A DNA stretch of 64,000 bases from Diplonema papillatum (GCA_030068145.1 JAPJBO010000001.1:372001-436000), one strand, 5' to 3'. Shown: positions 40,568 through 51,447, numbered from the stretch's first letter. A program made the numbers and translations. Notes: generated by a model not told the origin, from the sequence alone.

Positions 40568-41476
40568 GTCGGCGCATTCATCCTCACGCTGGCCTGCTGG
40601 GTCGTGTGGTTCGTGGTGGCGTTCTGGTCGTCGAACTTCTCCAACGACGAGTGGCAGATCAAGGCGGTCACCGACACGAGCAAGTCGTACCGATCACAGA
40701 CGGCGGTGCTGGGCGCGGTGCTCTTCAATTTCGGGTACGTGACGACGATCCCGTCGTGGGTCAACGAGAAGCGCCCGGCGGTCTCCGTCAACAAGTCGGT
40801 GTGGTCGGCGACCTTCGTCTGCATGCTCGTGTTTTTTGGCGTCGGCGTGACCGGGTGCATGGCTTTCCACCAGTTCCTCGAGGGTCCAGCCACCGGCACG
40901 TGCGAGAAGGTTCCCGGGATGAATACAGCTTGCGCCAGCAGCATCTTGCAGGTGTTCACCACGCCGAGGCTCATGGAGTACTACATGAAGGACGTCCACG
41001 ACAACGCATTCGTCAACTTCATCGTGCAAATGTCGGTGTACATGTTCGCGGTTGGAGCTGTGATGTCCGGCATCCCCGTGTTTTCGATCGTCGTCCGGTA
41101 CAACTGCCTCGAAAACGGCCTCCCGAAATGGTTCTCCGACTTCTGGGGGATCTGGTTCCCGTGGCTCATCGCGATCCCGCTGCTGTACCAACCCGACGCG
41201 CTCAACCAGTTCATCCTGTTCTCCAGCCTGATCTTCGTGTCCTTCACCGATTTCATCGTTCCGTGGTACCTCTACTACCACTTGATGCAGCTAAAACAGG
41301 TCTCCGTCGACGAAGGCGATATCCAAGACGACGAGGAGTCGACGTACCTGATCGCTGACAGTGACGCAGGGTCCCTGGTAGGCACACACATACCAGTGCA
41401 TTGGGCGTTCCCTCCATCCTGGGGCCTGTCCGTTGTGGGCAAGGTTTGCATACGTTTCACAAGTCTAGGACCATAG
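40568..41476 (+). CDS. Amino acid transporter (AAAP family), exon 2
   Basis: The C-terminal 302 residues, continuing in phase 0 after an ...ACACAG acceptor. Membrane segments include AFILTLACWVVWFVVAFW, AVLGAVLFNFGYVTTIPSW, FVCMLVFFGVGVTGCMAF, FIVQMSVYMFAVGAVMSGIP, PWLIAIPLLY and FILFSSLIFVSFTDFIVPWY. The GYVTTIPSWVNEKRP segment is characteristic of AAAP carriers (helix 6 region with the conserved PSxxNE). With exon 1 the total is about 10-11 helices and 534 residues, usual for the family. The last 30 residues after DSDAGSLV are less certain because CTG|GTAGGC could be another splice donor. Substrate cannot be told from sequence. Confidence 0.85.
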   Translation, partial: VGAFILTLACWVVWFVVAFWSSNFSNDEWQIKAVTDTSKSYRSQTAVLGAVLFNFGYVTTIPSWVNEKRPAVSVNKSVWSATFVCMLVFFGVGVTGCMAFHQFLEGPATGTCEKVPGMNTACASSILQVFTTPRLMEYYMKDVHDNAFVNFIVQMSVYMFAVGAVMSGIPVFSIVVRYNCLENGLPKWFSDFWGIWFPWLIAIPLLYQPDALNQFILFSSLIFVSFTDFIVPWYLYYHLMQLKQVSVDEGDIQDDEESTYLIADSDAGSLVGTHIPVHWAFPPSWGLSVVGKVCIRFTSLGP

Positions 41477-42164
41477 TGCAAATACGCCTCACCCTGTACC
41501 GAGACCGTTGTCGATACGCCAGTGGAACGAACTCGTCAGAAGAACCACGGGCATCAGAAAACACGCGCAAGAGACCTTGTCTCAGGGATTTCGGACTACT
41601 ACGTGAGGGCACGAGACCTCACGAGAGGTGAACAGCATTCTCAGACGACGGTCCAGATACCTTGGGGCTGTTGCCTTGTGGTGAACGGTGGGAGGATGCG
41701 ACTGGGCTGGTCAAACAGCTGTAGATGCAACCGGAGACTGACCTTCTTACCCAGAAATGACGCTGGGAATAGTTGAGTCGCAGCTCTTGACAAAGACAGA
41801 TGGAAAAAGGAAGATGTTTTTATTCTTCGCTTTTTCTCACGAACGGTCCTGCTTTTGGCTTTGTAGTCTCCCGACTCCCAAATCGTGGTTAGCACAAAAT
41901 CAAGAGAACTATTCCCGGCAGTATTAGCATACTTTCGAAGAGAAGAAGAAAACGTGTGAGTGAACTTGCTCTCTAACAAGAAAAAAAGGTCGTTCTCGGG
42001 TCCAGGAACGTGACGGTCACCTACAGCTTGCAAAGCTTGAGTCGGAGGCAGCACAGCGCTACAACCCCGTCCGCTCTGCCCTAGGGCTGACCGTTTCGAC
42101 GAGCTTGTGTTCAGCGCGAGCGCCAAGCCCCCCCACGGTGCGCCACGCCTTGATGCTTTAGTTT
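41477..42164. other. Intergenic with inverted family H copy
   Basis: 41,840-41,945 is family H on the - strand (TCTCCCGACTCCCAAATCG, AGTATTAGCATACTTTCG). The remainder is not recognised. Confidence 0.55.
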
Positions 42165-42612
42165 GGGAAATCGGTAGCCACTTGACCCGTACGCCCGTGG
42201 CTCTGCAGTACCGCCGAACACGTGATGCTTGGCTCCCGTGTAGCAGGCTTTCCCTGGTACCTTAGCATACTTTCAAAAAGCAAAACCTTATCCATTGCCC
42301 ACCTTTCACAGAAACGAGCTGCCCTCGTCCTCGTTATTATCCTGACGATCTCGTGCGCCATCGGCACCGTCACATCCATCATGACAAGCGCAAGCGGAGG
42401 CTGGGTATGCATGTTCTTTTGTCAGGCGAAACGAAAAGCGAAGCGTGTATCGTTGGAGCGTCACTCCTCACCTCCAACAGACTCCCACCGCTGCCCTGTC
42501 TGCAGACATGGTCCGCCTTACGTGTCCGTCGATTAAAGGACCGAACCACGGCGCGGCGTTGAGCAACCGTTCCAAGCACGTTCTTGCAATCTCCCCATTT
42601 CAGTGGGGTTTG
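42165..42612 (+). repeat. Dispersed repeat family B, copy 4 with an internal insertion
   Basis: 42,165-42,262 matches the CCACTTGACCCGTA...GGCTCCCGTG start and 42,475-42,612 the CTGTCTGCAGACATGGTCC...CAAGCACGTTCTTGCAAT end. The 210 bp between are absent from the other copies. Confidence 0.8.
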
Positions 42613-43224
42613 CCGCCGTGCACAGATGGGCCAAGCCATTTTTTCCTTTCCATTTGCGCTCGGAACAGCTGGGACGATGCCGTGCCTGAGTATCCGCCAG
42701 ACGTATCGTTTGTTCAGTGGGAGGTTGAGCTTCTCCGTCAAGATGCTAGCCCCCGCCAACGGGCGGGCTATTGCCAAAAGGAGGAGAGCCCGCGAAACAA
42801 CGTGTCAACACACGCCTGCCAGGTGGTCTCGCCGTCAGTCAGGACGCCCCGGCGCTGCACCACCATCGGCGCAATCATCGCCATCTATGACAGGGCCGCG
42901 GCTCTACGACGTAATCACGTACGCCCGCCGCAGTACTACGGGACAGTAGGGGCGACGGATACTTCCCGGAGAGATGGTCCCTGCACTCAACTCGTCTCCC
43001 TCTTTTGCACGACACCGAAAAGCAAAATAATAAACCAAAACTACGCATTTCTTCCCAATGCCGCCCCCGCCAGGTCCCATTTTTCGAGTCATAGAACCCG
43101 CGCCTTAAACCATCACACACACCTTCGCAGGATTGCGCTGCGGTCGGCGCTTGAAAGCGGCGCAGAAAATCGCAAACAAAAAGCGCGCATGTCGGGCAGT
43201 ATCGCTGCACAGGTGGGAGCGGCG

Positions 43225-44370
43225 CAGCGGGGCCACCTCCTCCCGGCTGAGCAACCTGCGCAGCTGCATATTATTGCCTTCGTGCCCTTATTTGCCGCTC
43301 GCGCCATCATTGCGAAGGTTGCTGCTGCAGGGGCGGCAGCTGTGTCAGGCCACGCGAGACCTGGGGCCCTGTGATGCTCTGACTGCACACTTCACCGGTG
43401 GTGCATCCTCGTGTTGTGGCGAAGTACTACAGAATCGACCTTTCGCGGCCGTGTTTGGACAGTCGGGATTACCGGGGGCGGGTCTCCACATAGGGAAAAC
43501 GAAAAATAGAGAAAGCTAGTAACCTGCCCCTCGCGCCTGCTGTCTCCGGCTGCTTCGGCCGTTTGACAATTACCACTACTCCTGTCGTTGTCCGTCGCTG
43601 AGACGTTAGGGAACTTAATAAGAACTGTCGGGAACTGACTTGTCTGCAGTACTGAGACTAATAGAGACCGTGACTCAACAGAAACTACATGAAGCACTGT
43701 TGACACGGTAAACTACGACTATCCTCGTTCCTGCGTTTGGAACAAACCGCAACTACGACCTTGTAGGCTGCCCCTCACAAAAAATTGTGAGCGCCAAAAG
43801 CAACTGCGTGTTCTGGTAGACCCGGATTCCGAAATATGTTTCCCGAGTAAGATTGACCAGGAATGGACCGGGACTCGGCCCCCAGTCGGGCGCCATTCTG
43901 TGTTCCGAGGGGTTGCGGCTTGTTGCATTGCTGCGGAGGTCCTGCCCAAAAGTCGTCTGCACTTGTTTTTAGGGTGAAAGCTCGCTTGATAATCCGGGAT
44001 TCTACAGCCTCCGTGGTGACCGTTCAGCGAATGCCCCCCGGAGCAACCTGCGCAGCTGCATGGAATTGCCTTCGTGCACTTATTTGCCGCTCGCGTCTTC
44101 ATTGCGAAGGTTGCTGCTGCAGGGGCGGCAGCTGTGTCAGGCCACGCGAGACCTGAGGCCCTGCGATGGCTGACTGCACACTTCACCGGCGTTGCACCTC
44201 GTGTTGTAGCGCGTGTTTGGACAGTCGGGATTACCGGGGGCGGGTCTCCACATAGAGGGAAAACGAAAAATAGACAAAGCTAGTAACCTGCCCCTCGCGC
44301 CTGCTGTCTCCGGCTGCTTCGGCCGTTTGACAATTACTACTACTATTGTCGTTGTCCGTCGCTGAGACAA
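43225..44370 (+). repeat. 320-370 bp direct repeat pair
   Basis: GAGCAACCTGCGCAGCTGCA begins copies at 43,247 and 44,041. Both end TTGTCGTTGTCCGTCGCTGA followed by GAC (to about 43,603 and 44,368). The first copy has an extra 50 bp. Between them are about 440 bp with no recognised gene. I see no features of LTRs (no TG...CA ends, no priming site), so it is listed as a plain duplication. Confidence 0.8.
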
Positions 44371-44458
44371 AGCGGATACTTACAGCGCTTACAGGGATTA
44401 TCCTGTATGGTTAAAAAAATTTTTTTTTCACCAAAAAAAAAAAAATTTCTGATAACAG

Positions 44459-44680
44459 GCCGGTGAAAATATATATTTTCCTCGGGGAAATAACAGGGCT
44501 TTTTTCCCCCGAAGTGGTTTTTTCTCCCGAGCCGGGAGGCGAGGGAGAAAAAACCACTGAGGGGGAAAAAATGGCCCGAGGGATGTTTTTCTCCCGAGCC
44601 GGGAGGCGAGGGAGAAAAACATCCCGAGGGCCACTGCCCCAGTATTTTCCCGAGGAATGGTATTTTTTTACCGGCTGGCG
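44459..44680. repeat. Nested double hairpin element
   Basis: Two neighbouring hairpins share the tip CTCCCGAGCCGGGAGGCGAG followed by GGAG. The first stem is AGTGGTTTTTTCTCCC paired to GGGAGAAAAAACCACT (44,514-44,561). The second is GGGATGTTTTTCTCCC paired to GGGAGAAAAACATCCC (44,580-44,625). An outer pair, CCGGTGAAAAT...CCTCGGGG and CCCGAGGAAT...TTACCGG, encloses both. The stems differ in sequence yet stay fully paired. Confidence 0.85.
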
Positions 44681-44719
44681 GACTTTTATTCCCGAGAACG
44701 CGTGCTGTTCATGACCTGG

Positions 44720-46041
44720 CTCGTGATGCGCTCTCCATGAAGCCCTGAATGTCTGCAGGGGAGAAGGTGTTCGCAGTCTTCTTCTTGTGAAGATAGGTTT
44801 TAGTGGTGGTTCTGCTTGGGTTTGCTCCTCCCAGGGTCTCCTGCTATTGTACTTAGTCAGATTTTGAGTTCCAGTGCGGGATCTCTATCGGGTACCCACC
44901 CTCAGTCAGGCGTCGCTGCTGGGCATTGCAGCCCTGCGGGCTTCGTTCGCAATGAGAGGAAAGGAACGAAGAAATTCGAACAACAACTTATGATGGGGTC
45001 ACGCCTTAAGGGCACTTTGACACCCTGCACGTCGATTCATCAAAGCCTGGCAGATTCTCTCGGAAATCCGTGAGACAGGGAATTCTCTCGGGATTAAACG
45101 AACGTGACGGGGCAGGAGCTGGACTGCGATGTAGCGACGCCTCCTCTGCACGAGCCCAGACGCATTATCGAGGGAAAGCCTGCACCCCGCACAGAGATCC
45201 TGCAAAGCCACGGGCCAGCCGTGGCAGCTGTTTCCCCCAAGAAACACATCAAACACAACCCCCGTAGGGCAGCTGCCGGACAGTGCAGACGAGCATTTCA
45301 CGTCTCAAAAGCTTTGCATTGCTGGGGCTGACCCGACCCCCCCACCCATCTTGTCGGAAGCAACATTATTTTTTTCTGCTTTTTCATTGTGATGATATGA
45401 GTCTCTAAGTTAGGTGGCACGGGTTCGACCAGAACTGGCGGTCAACTGCAAATGCAGCGAATCCGCGCGATTCTTTGCATTGTCCTTCTCAACGCACGGC
45501 TGAGCATCCAGGCGGGCGGCATTGAGAGTTGATCCTATTATCGCCTTCCTGCGCATGCGAAACGAGCGAAAACAAGAAACTATTCGCAGTTGCCTCTTCT
45601 GGCTGCGGTGTTCAACACCCTTACGGGCGGACGAGGAGGCGAGTGTCTAGGGTTGAGGTTGAGGTCATGATGCCCTTTTCTGGAGTGCAAGTTCGCTTTG
45701 AAACTCCGGGGTCCAAAGTCCTTCGTCAATATGGGGAGGTATTTTTTGTGTGCTCTTTCCGTCGTCCGTCCGTGAAGGGGTTGAGGCTTCCCCCAGAACC
45801 CGCTTGAACTTTGCAGTATAGTACGACGGGACTTGCCGTGGAGGTCTGGAGACGCGTCTTCCCGAACCGCGGTAAATCCTTACTCCGAACACTGCCCGCC
45901 GCAGCCAAAAAACCCATGTTCATCCATGTGGTGCACGGCGTGCGCACCCCACTCACCCGTGCTCTGCGAAAAGCGTTACAGCAAAATCGCAGTTGGCACC
46001 CTGGCTGCGATGTCAGGCACGGCCGGAGGAGTTTTCTTTTT
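44720..46041. other. Intergenic, no gene recognised
   Basis: It contains a CCCTGCGGGCTTCGTTCGCA stretch like the 25,870-26,090 repeat (near 44,930) and a weak family G piece at 45,685-45,720. Nothing else recognised. Confidence 0.45.
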
Positions 46042-46325
46042 TACATAAGCGCCAGCTTGAAAGGAAATGCTCGACGATGCTGCCCGACAAAGGACAGAAG
46101 GGATCCCAAGTGCTGTAACTACCGAACCACGTGTTGAACGGACGTGAAGTCATGCGGGTCTACCCCTACATGACAAATCACACAAACACAACAGGTCAAA
46201 GTCCTGAGTGTGAAAACAACACACGGTGGTGTAAGCGAAGAACAAATCAGATTGTGTTTGTATTGTATTTGCCCCTTACCTCCCTTCCATTCGAAGTAGA
46301 GGCAGCTACGTCGAGTATTTTTTTC
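46042..46325 (+). repeat. Dispersed repeat family F, copy 2
   Basis: TTACATAAGCGCCAGCTTG to CTACGTCGAGTATTTTTTT; intact apart from a deletion near the end compared with 50,816-51,108. Confidence 0.88.
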
Positions 46326-46419
46326 TCAGATCGCAGATCTTAGAAAATTAATATATATCCGATGAATCCCTGACATGCGTCAATTTACCCCCTGCCCGAA
46401 CCGAACGTCGAGCCTTGCA

Positions 46420-46530
46420 GTTTTTTGGGTTAGAATGCAAAGAACCCGTGGCGATAAGCTGCATCTGCTCACTTTTAGGGCTACCTCTTCCGAAGGCTCC
46501 TCGGGCGCACCGTGTTGTAGCGTAGCTGAA
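46420..46530 (+). repeat. Dispersed repeat family E, copy next to LSU piece
   Basis: GAATGCAAAGAACCCGTGGC, GATAAGCTGCATCTGC and GGCTACCTCTTCCGAAGG, in the order of the 103 bp unit at 26,815. Directly followed by the LSU rRNA piece. Confidence 0.7.
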
Positions 46531-46735
46531 CGAATAGTCGAGTGAGGTCGCCTTCATGCACTCAGCGCAGGAAAAGAAAGCAACAGCGATGCTCCTAGCA
46601 ACGGCGAGTGAACAGGGCAAAGCCCAAGCCTGAACCGGTGTTCTACGGATATCCGGAATGTGGCGCAAGCTGCTTGGGGACACAACCGGCGTCGAGGTAA
46701 GTCTCCTGGAATGGGGGGTGAATCGGCTCATAACA
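46531..46735 (+). rRNA. LSU (28S) rRNA, 5' fragment
   Basis: CAGCGCAGGAAAAGAAAGCAAC, ATGCTCCTAGCAACGGCGAG, TGAACAGGGCAAAGCCCAAG, CTGAA and then GGTAAGTCTCCTGGAATGGG follow the 5' end of eukaryotic 28S rRNA (GCGGAGGAAAAGAAACYAAC, CCYAGTAACGGCGAGYGAAC, AAGTCYCYTGGAA). Divergence from consensus at conserved places suggests a relic. No 5.8S or ITS2 is next to it; upstream is family E repeat. Confidence 0.82.
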
Positions 46736-47409
46736 CTTGTACAAGGTTAATGCCCCCGTCGCTGACCTTTCTACGTAGGAGGAGTATGTATTATTTTCTT
46801 CGACGTGGATTTCTTCCGTTCGCACGCTGTAAGCATGCTAATCCAGCGTTCATTTTCTCTGTCTCTCTCACACTCTCTCTACATGCCGGCCCGCTGGGCG
46901 CGCACGTGGTCGGCTTGATCCTATTGAACCTCACCGCTCACTAAAATGCGCCTCAGCGGCTCGGAGTTGTCTCTTTTCGAATCTGTTCGTCGAGCCATTT
47001 TCGTCTCCTCCTTCAATCATCTTTTGACGGCAGTGCGCGCTTCATTGAACGAGTCTGATCCTAAATCCGGTCAGTTTCGGCCCTTCTTTTAGACCTTCGA
47101 CCTGGTAGGACGTACGCTGCAGATCCATCATGGGAAAGAACGCTCCTTCGTAGTCACTGACGTGACGCAGTTTCATGGCTGAACAACACCCCAGGGAAGC
47201 GCTGATAGTTGCAAGGTGCGAGCTGCATTGTGCCTTCTCCTGGCGAATCTTGCGTCATTGGACCAACCGCTGCCAGACTCCTGTGCAAGGATCGCCGGAG
47301 AGCCCGCCGCTCAGCTATCAACAACAGTACTAAGCAGGCCACCCATTTCCCGGATCGAATTCCTTGCCGGTGTTTAACACTGTACACAACAGTGCATCAC
47401 GTTACATCA
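46736..47409. other. Intergenic, no gene recognised
   Basis: Whether further LSU sequence continues past 46,735 could not be decided by eye. No protein motif seen. Confidence 0.4.
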
Positions 47410-47612
47410 GGTCATCAGGTCCCTGGAGCTGCGTAGAAGTGCCTAGTGTCGTATTCGACGGCGCATCAGGTCTAGCCGTATCCCTTGAGCTGCATGAAAT
47501 TTCCTGGTGCTGAATTCGACCCTGCATCACGGTCTATCCAACCCTATGCACTGGAGTTGCATATAATTGCCTGGTGCTGTCTCCGACGGCGCATCACGGT
47601 CTACCAGGAGGA
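47410..47612 (-). repeat. Dispersed repeat family E, inverted, three short tandem turns
   Basis: GAGCTGCGTAGAAGTGCC, GAGCTGCATGAAATTTCC and GAGTTGCATATAATTGCC each followed by GGTGCTG/AGTGTCG and CGCATCA(C)GGTCTA, about 60-70 bp apart. In complement they match the TATGCAGCTGCAGGGGAT...GATAGACCGTG part of 15,285-15,480. Confidence 0.75.
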
Positions 47613-47689
47613 TACGTACCGGCCTACGTACGGGGAAGCACCTGATGGAAGTTCTGCTATCATCAAAGTTCCACGCACAATAATACAGG

Positions 47690-48047
47690 ATTTGTATGCG
47701 CACGCACCTCACCCAAACGAGGAGGAACAGGGGACCGACATGTTCTCTGCCTCTTGTGTTGTTGAAAGCATGAGATTCTGCAGGGAATGGCTGACTAGAC
47801 CATGACAGGAGTCGGAGAACCTAGCAGAACACAAAGCAGGACCGACCCCCACACCCCCCTTTTTCGCGAGAAAAAGCGAAAGATCGCAACAAAATGTTGG
47901 TCAGCCTCGTCGCCTGGATCGCGCTGCTCGCGGCTGCTGGCGATGTCGTTCTTCTTGGAGAAGCGCGCCGCGATGCGCGGGACGAACCGGCGCCCGCTGC
48001 CGGATTGGGTCGACAAGGCCATCCGGGTGCTTCTTCTTAGAATACAG
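47690..48047 (+). pseudogene. Truncated tandem duplicate of the DGAT2-like gene 5' end
   Basis: This block repeats the upstream region and first 50 or so codons of the acyltransferase at an offset of 363 bp. The ATG at 47,894 corresponds to the real start at 48,257. It keeps AATGTTGGTCAGCCTCGTCG, GCGCGCCGCGATGCGCGGG and GACAAGGCCATCCGG. The first copy then breaks off and the second upstream region begins. A one-base difference near GCGGCTGCTGG shifts the frame. No downstream catalytic part exists, so it cannot be functional. Confidence 0.85.
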
Positions 48048-48256
48048 AGTTTGTGTGCGCACACACCCCACCCAAACGAAGAGGTAAAAGGGGCCGCCGC
48101 ATGTTCCCTGCCTCTTGTTTGATTTCAAAGCAAATCCCGCAGGGAATAGGTGACTAGACCATGGGGGGAGTCGGGGAACTAGCAGAACATCAAGGCGGAC
48201 CCCCCCCCCCCCCACACCCCCCCTTTTCGTGAGAAAAAGCGAAAACCCGCAACACA

Positions 48257-49288
48257 ATGTTGGTCAGCCTCGTCGTCTGGATAGGGCTGCTCGCGGGGCT
48301 GCTGGCGATGTCGTCCTTCTTGGAGAAGCGCGCCGCGATGCGCGGGACGAACCGGCGCCCGCTGCCGGACTGGGTCGACAAGGCCATCCGGTGCTTCTTC
48401 CTGGCGGTCTTCATCACCCCCGTGTTCGCCGTGTTCCCTTGGCCCAGCGCGCTCTTCGTCGCGACCCTCCTGTACCTGCCCACGTATTTAGACGGGTCCG
48501 AGAAGAAGGGAAACCGGCTGTCGGAGCTGGTCCGGAGGCTCCCCGTCTGGTGGTGGATGAAGCGGTATTTCAGCATCGAGATCGACCACAGGATGTGCGG
48601 CAAGCTCGACCCCAAGCGGCAGTACGTCATCGGCATGCACCCCCACGGGTTCTTGCCCCTCGGTTCGATGGTGACGGTGCTGTCCGACATCTGCAACGTC
48701 AACGACGAAGTGTTCAACGGCGTGAAGGTGCGCGCGCTGGCCGCGAGCTTCTGCTTCTACATCCCCATCTACCGAGACCTCTTGCTGGCGGGCGGCGTCA
48801 TCGACGCGGCTCGCTACAACGCCGCGCGAGCGTTGAAGCACGGAGTTAGCCTGGCCCTAGTACCCGGCGGCGCAAGCGAGGGGCTTTACGCCTCTCCCGG
48901 CTCACACAAGCTAGTCCTGAAAAACCGCCGTGGTTTCATCAAGCTAGCACTCGAGCATGGGTGCGACCTGCTGCCTCTGTACTCCTTCGGCGAAACCGAC
49001 TGCTACGAGCAGCTCCACAGTATGTGGCCGCCCATCAGACACTTCCAGGCCAAGTTCCAGCGGGTCCTCGGCTTGTCCCTCCCGCTGGTGAAGAACATCA
49101 TCCCCATGCGGGCGAAGATCACCATCGTGTTCGGGACGCCCATCCACGTCGAAAAAGTGGCCGAACCGTCGCAGGAACAGGTCGAAAAACTCCTCCAGAC
49201 GTACATCGCGTCCTTGACAGAACTTTTCAACGCCAACGCCGAGAAGTACATTCCCAACCCAGAAAACCGCAAGCTGGAGATTATGTAA
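48257..49288 (+). CDS. Diacylglycerol acyltransferase, DGAT2/MOGAT family
   Basis: 343 residues, in the range of the DGAT2 family, which transfers an acyl group from acyl-CoA to diacylglycerol (or monoacylglycerol or related acceptors) at the endoplasmic reticulum and lipid droplet. Two hydrophobic N-terminal stretches (LVSLVVWIGLLAGLLAM and FFLAVFITPVFAVFPW) anchor it. The catalytic HPHG motif is at 128-131 (GMHPHGFLPLG), LVPGGASEGL at 201-210, RRGFIKLALEHG at 224-235 and LYSFGE at 241-246, all in the family order. No intron is evident. The ATG at 48,257 follows a C-rich stretch and an AAAAGCGAAAACCCGC block shared with the upstream duplicate. Substrate among DGAT2, MGAT and wax-ester types cannot be decided. 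Confidence 0.93.
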   Translation: MLVSLVVWIGLLAGLLAMSSFLEKRAAMRGTNRRPLPDWVDKAIRCFFLAVFITPVFAVFPWPSALFVATLLYLPTYLDGSEKKGNRLSELVRRLPVWWWMKRYFSIEIDHRMCGKLDPKRQYVIGMHPHGFLPLGSMVTVLSDICNVNDEVFNGVKVRALAASFCFYIPIYRDLLLAGGVIDAARYNAARALKHGVSLALVPGGASEGLYASPGSHKLVLKNRRGFIKLALEHGCDLLPLYSFGETDCYEQLHSMWPPIRHFQAKFQRVLGLSLPLVKNIIPMRAKITIVFGTPIHVEKVAEPSQEQVEKLLQTYIASLTELFNANAEKYIPNPENRKLEIM

Positions 49289-50567
49289 AAAGAGGGAACC
49301 CACTCCATTCATCGACGAAACACCGCACCCCTAGTACCTATCGGCCGTGGAACGTAGGGCTCGCATCCGGCGAGTGCGCCCTCCGCTATGATCTCAGTTG
49401 CCTACCGCAATGAGATGCATAACGCCACACCCGACGTCCGAAGTGCATTCCAGCGCCCTAGTGAGGTGGTTTGACGGACTGCTTCATCGGCCTGCAGGGG
49501 CCCACCAACGAAACCGCGGTAGCAACGGTTCTCCGTGACCTGTCTGACGGCACATGACCGTACCAGCCAGCGCGAAAAAAGAGTGCAGCTCTGCCGTCTT
49601 CCGGGGGCGCGGATTCAAAATCTTTGGTCCATCGCCACTACCTATGGATCCCCCCCGCAAACCTGCCCCCTTTCTCAAGATGGATCTGGGGGTTACGCGA
49701 GCCACAAGGTCCCATCCCGGCCGTTCGATGATTCAACGAAACCCGCTATCCCAGGGAGGCGTTCACCAGGCGGAAAAGGGCAAGCTTTTAGCAGTTGTAG
49801 CCCCAGGGCTTAAATTTAGCTTTAGCATGCAAAAGTATCTGTGGCGATAGGATACATCATGATAAACAATGACAGAAAATTCAATGCACCCCGTGAAAGG
49901 GTTGTAGCCGTTTTGCCGAAAGGCGCCCGGAGACTGTGATTTCCCGGAGTTTCAAGCGGACTTTTCTCCGACTAGCCGCTCTCGCACGTGCCGCGCCTCG
50001 GGAAGACTTTGGATCCTTTAATGGGCCACAGTGCGCGGGAGGGAGCGAGCGACAAATAGGCGGTCCTACCCTGCTGGGGGCACAGCCCTCTCATCCGATT
50101 CCGAAACCGCCCGAATCTGCCGTGCCTCCCTTCTCCCTCTTCGAGCCGGCCCACCCTGCTTCTGTTGATACTGTGATAGCCTGTGCAAGTTTGTCATAGG
50201 TACTCATTTGCCTAGACGACGCAAGTTTGTGATAGTTTGAGTTAGAACAGAGCATCTATTTGGTAGGTGCGAGATCAGGCAAACCTTGTGCGCTAGCATC
50301 GTTTAACCGTGAATCTAATAATCAGGGCTCACCCCAAATTCTCGCTTTCATGAATGCAAAGAATCTGTGGCGATGATCTGCATCGACTGCGATAGACAGC
50401 GGCAGGCAATTCAATGCAGTTCCAAGAGGGTGGGTCGGCTCACTCTTCCCCTCTCCTTTCTTCTTTTGTTGTCCGAGCAGGATCCGATGCGGGATGTCAT
50501 CGGTCCGAACTTGTGTCACGTCGAGTGACGTAAAGGAATGCAGTTTTTTGTATTCTATTCTTTTACA
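49289..50567. other. Downstream of the acyltransferase, repeats only
   Basis: A weak family G piece (49,945-49,975) and two family E cores (49,815-49,885: CATGCAAAAGTATCTGTGGC; 50,345-50,440: GAATGCAAAGAATCTGTGGC). No further gene recognised; no clear polyadenylation signal picked out. Confidence 0.55.
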
Positions 50568-51447
50568 TAAGCGCCAGCTTGAAAGGAAATGCTCGACAAC
50601 AGCTGCCAGACAAAGAACCGAAGGGATCCCAAGTGCTGTAAGCACCGAACCACATGTTGAACGGACGTGAGATCATGCAGGTCTACCCCAACACGACAAA
50701 TCACACACACACAACAGGTCAAAGTCCTGAGTGAGAAACCAACATACGGTGGGTGTCAGCGAAGAACAAATCAGATTGTGTAAGCGAAGAACAAATCAGA
50801 TTGTGTATTGTATTTTTTTTACATAAGCGCCAGCTTGAAAGGAAATGCTCGACGATGCTGCCCGACAAAGAACAGAAGGGATCCAAAGTGCTGTAACTAC
50901 CGAACCACGTGTTGAACGGACGTGAGGTCATGCGGGTCTACCCCTACACGACAAATCACACAAACACAACAGGTCAAAGTCCTGAGTGAGAAAGCAACAC
51001 ACGGTGGTGTAAGCGAAGAACAAATCAGATTGTGTTTGTATTGTATTTGCCCCTTACCTCTATATTTCCCCCCTTCCATTCGGAGTCGAAGCAGCTACGT
51101 CGAGTATTTTTACATAAGCGCCAGCTTGAAAGGAAATGCTCGACGATGCTGAGAAGGGATCCAAAGTGCTGTAACTACCGAACCACGTGTTGAACGGACG
51201 TGAGGTCATGCGGGTCTACCCCTACACGACAAATCACACAAACACAACAGGTCAATGTCCTGAGTGAGAAAACAACACACGGTGGTGTAAGCGAAGAACA
51301 AATCAGATTGTGTTTGTATTGTATTTGCCCCTTACCTCTATATTTCCCCCCTTCCATTCGGAGTCGAAGCAGCTACGTCGAGTATTTCCCTCTACCTCTT
51401 TATTTCCTCCCTTCCATTCGGAGTCAAAGCAGCTACGTCTAGTATTT
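50568..51447 (+). repeat. Cluster of three family F copies
   Basis: Copies start at 50,568, 50,816 and 51,109, each with TACATAAGCGCCAGCTTG. The first lacks its 3' end. The 3' end of the last is itself amplified: CCTTCCATTCGGAGTC and GAAGCAGCTACGTCGAG blocks occur at about 51,070, 51,350 and 51,412. Each new copy begins immediately after the GTCGAGTATTTT of the one before. Confidence 0.92.

Noticed and set aside
43225-44370. LTR pair of a short retroelement
   Set aside because: The direct repeats lack TG...CA ends, a primer-binding site, a polypurine tract and target duplications.
45400-45475. tRNA gene suggested by GGGTTCGACC
   Set aside because: No acceptor or anticodon stem can be formed around it.
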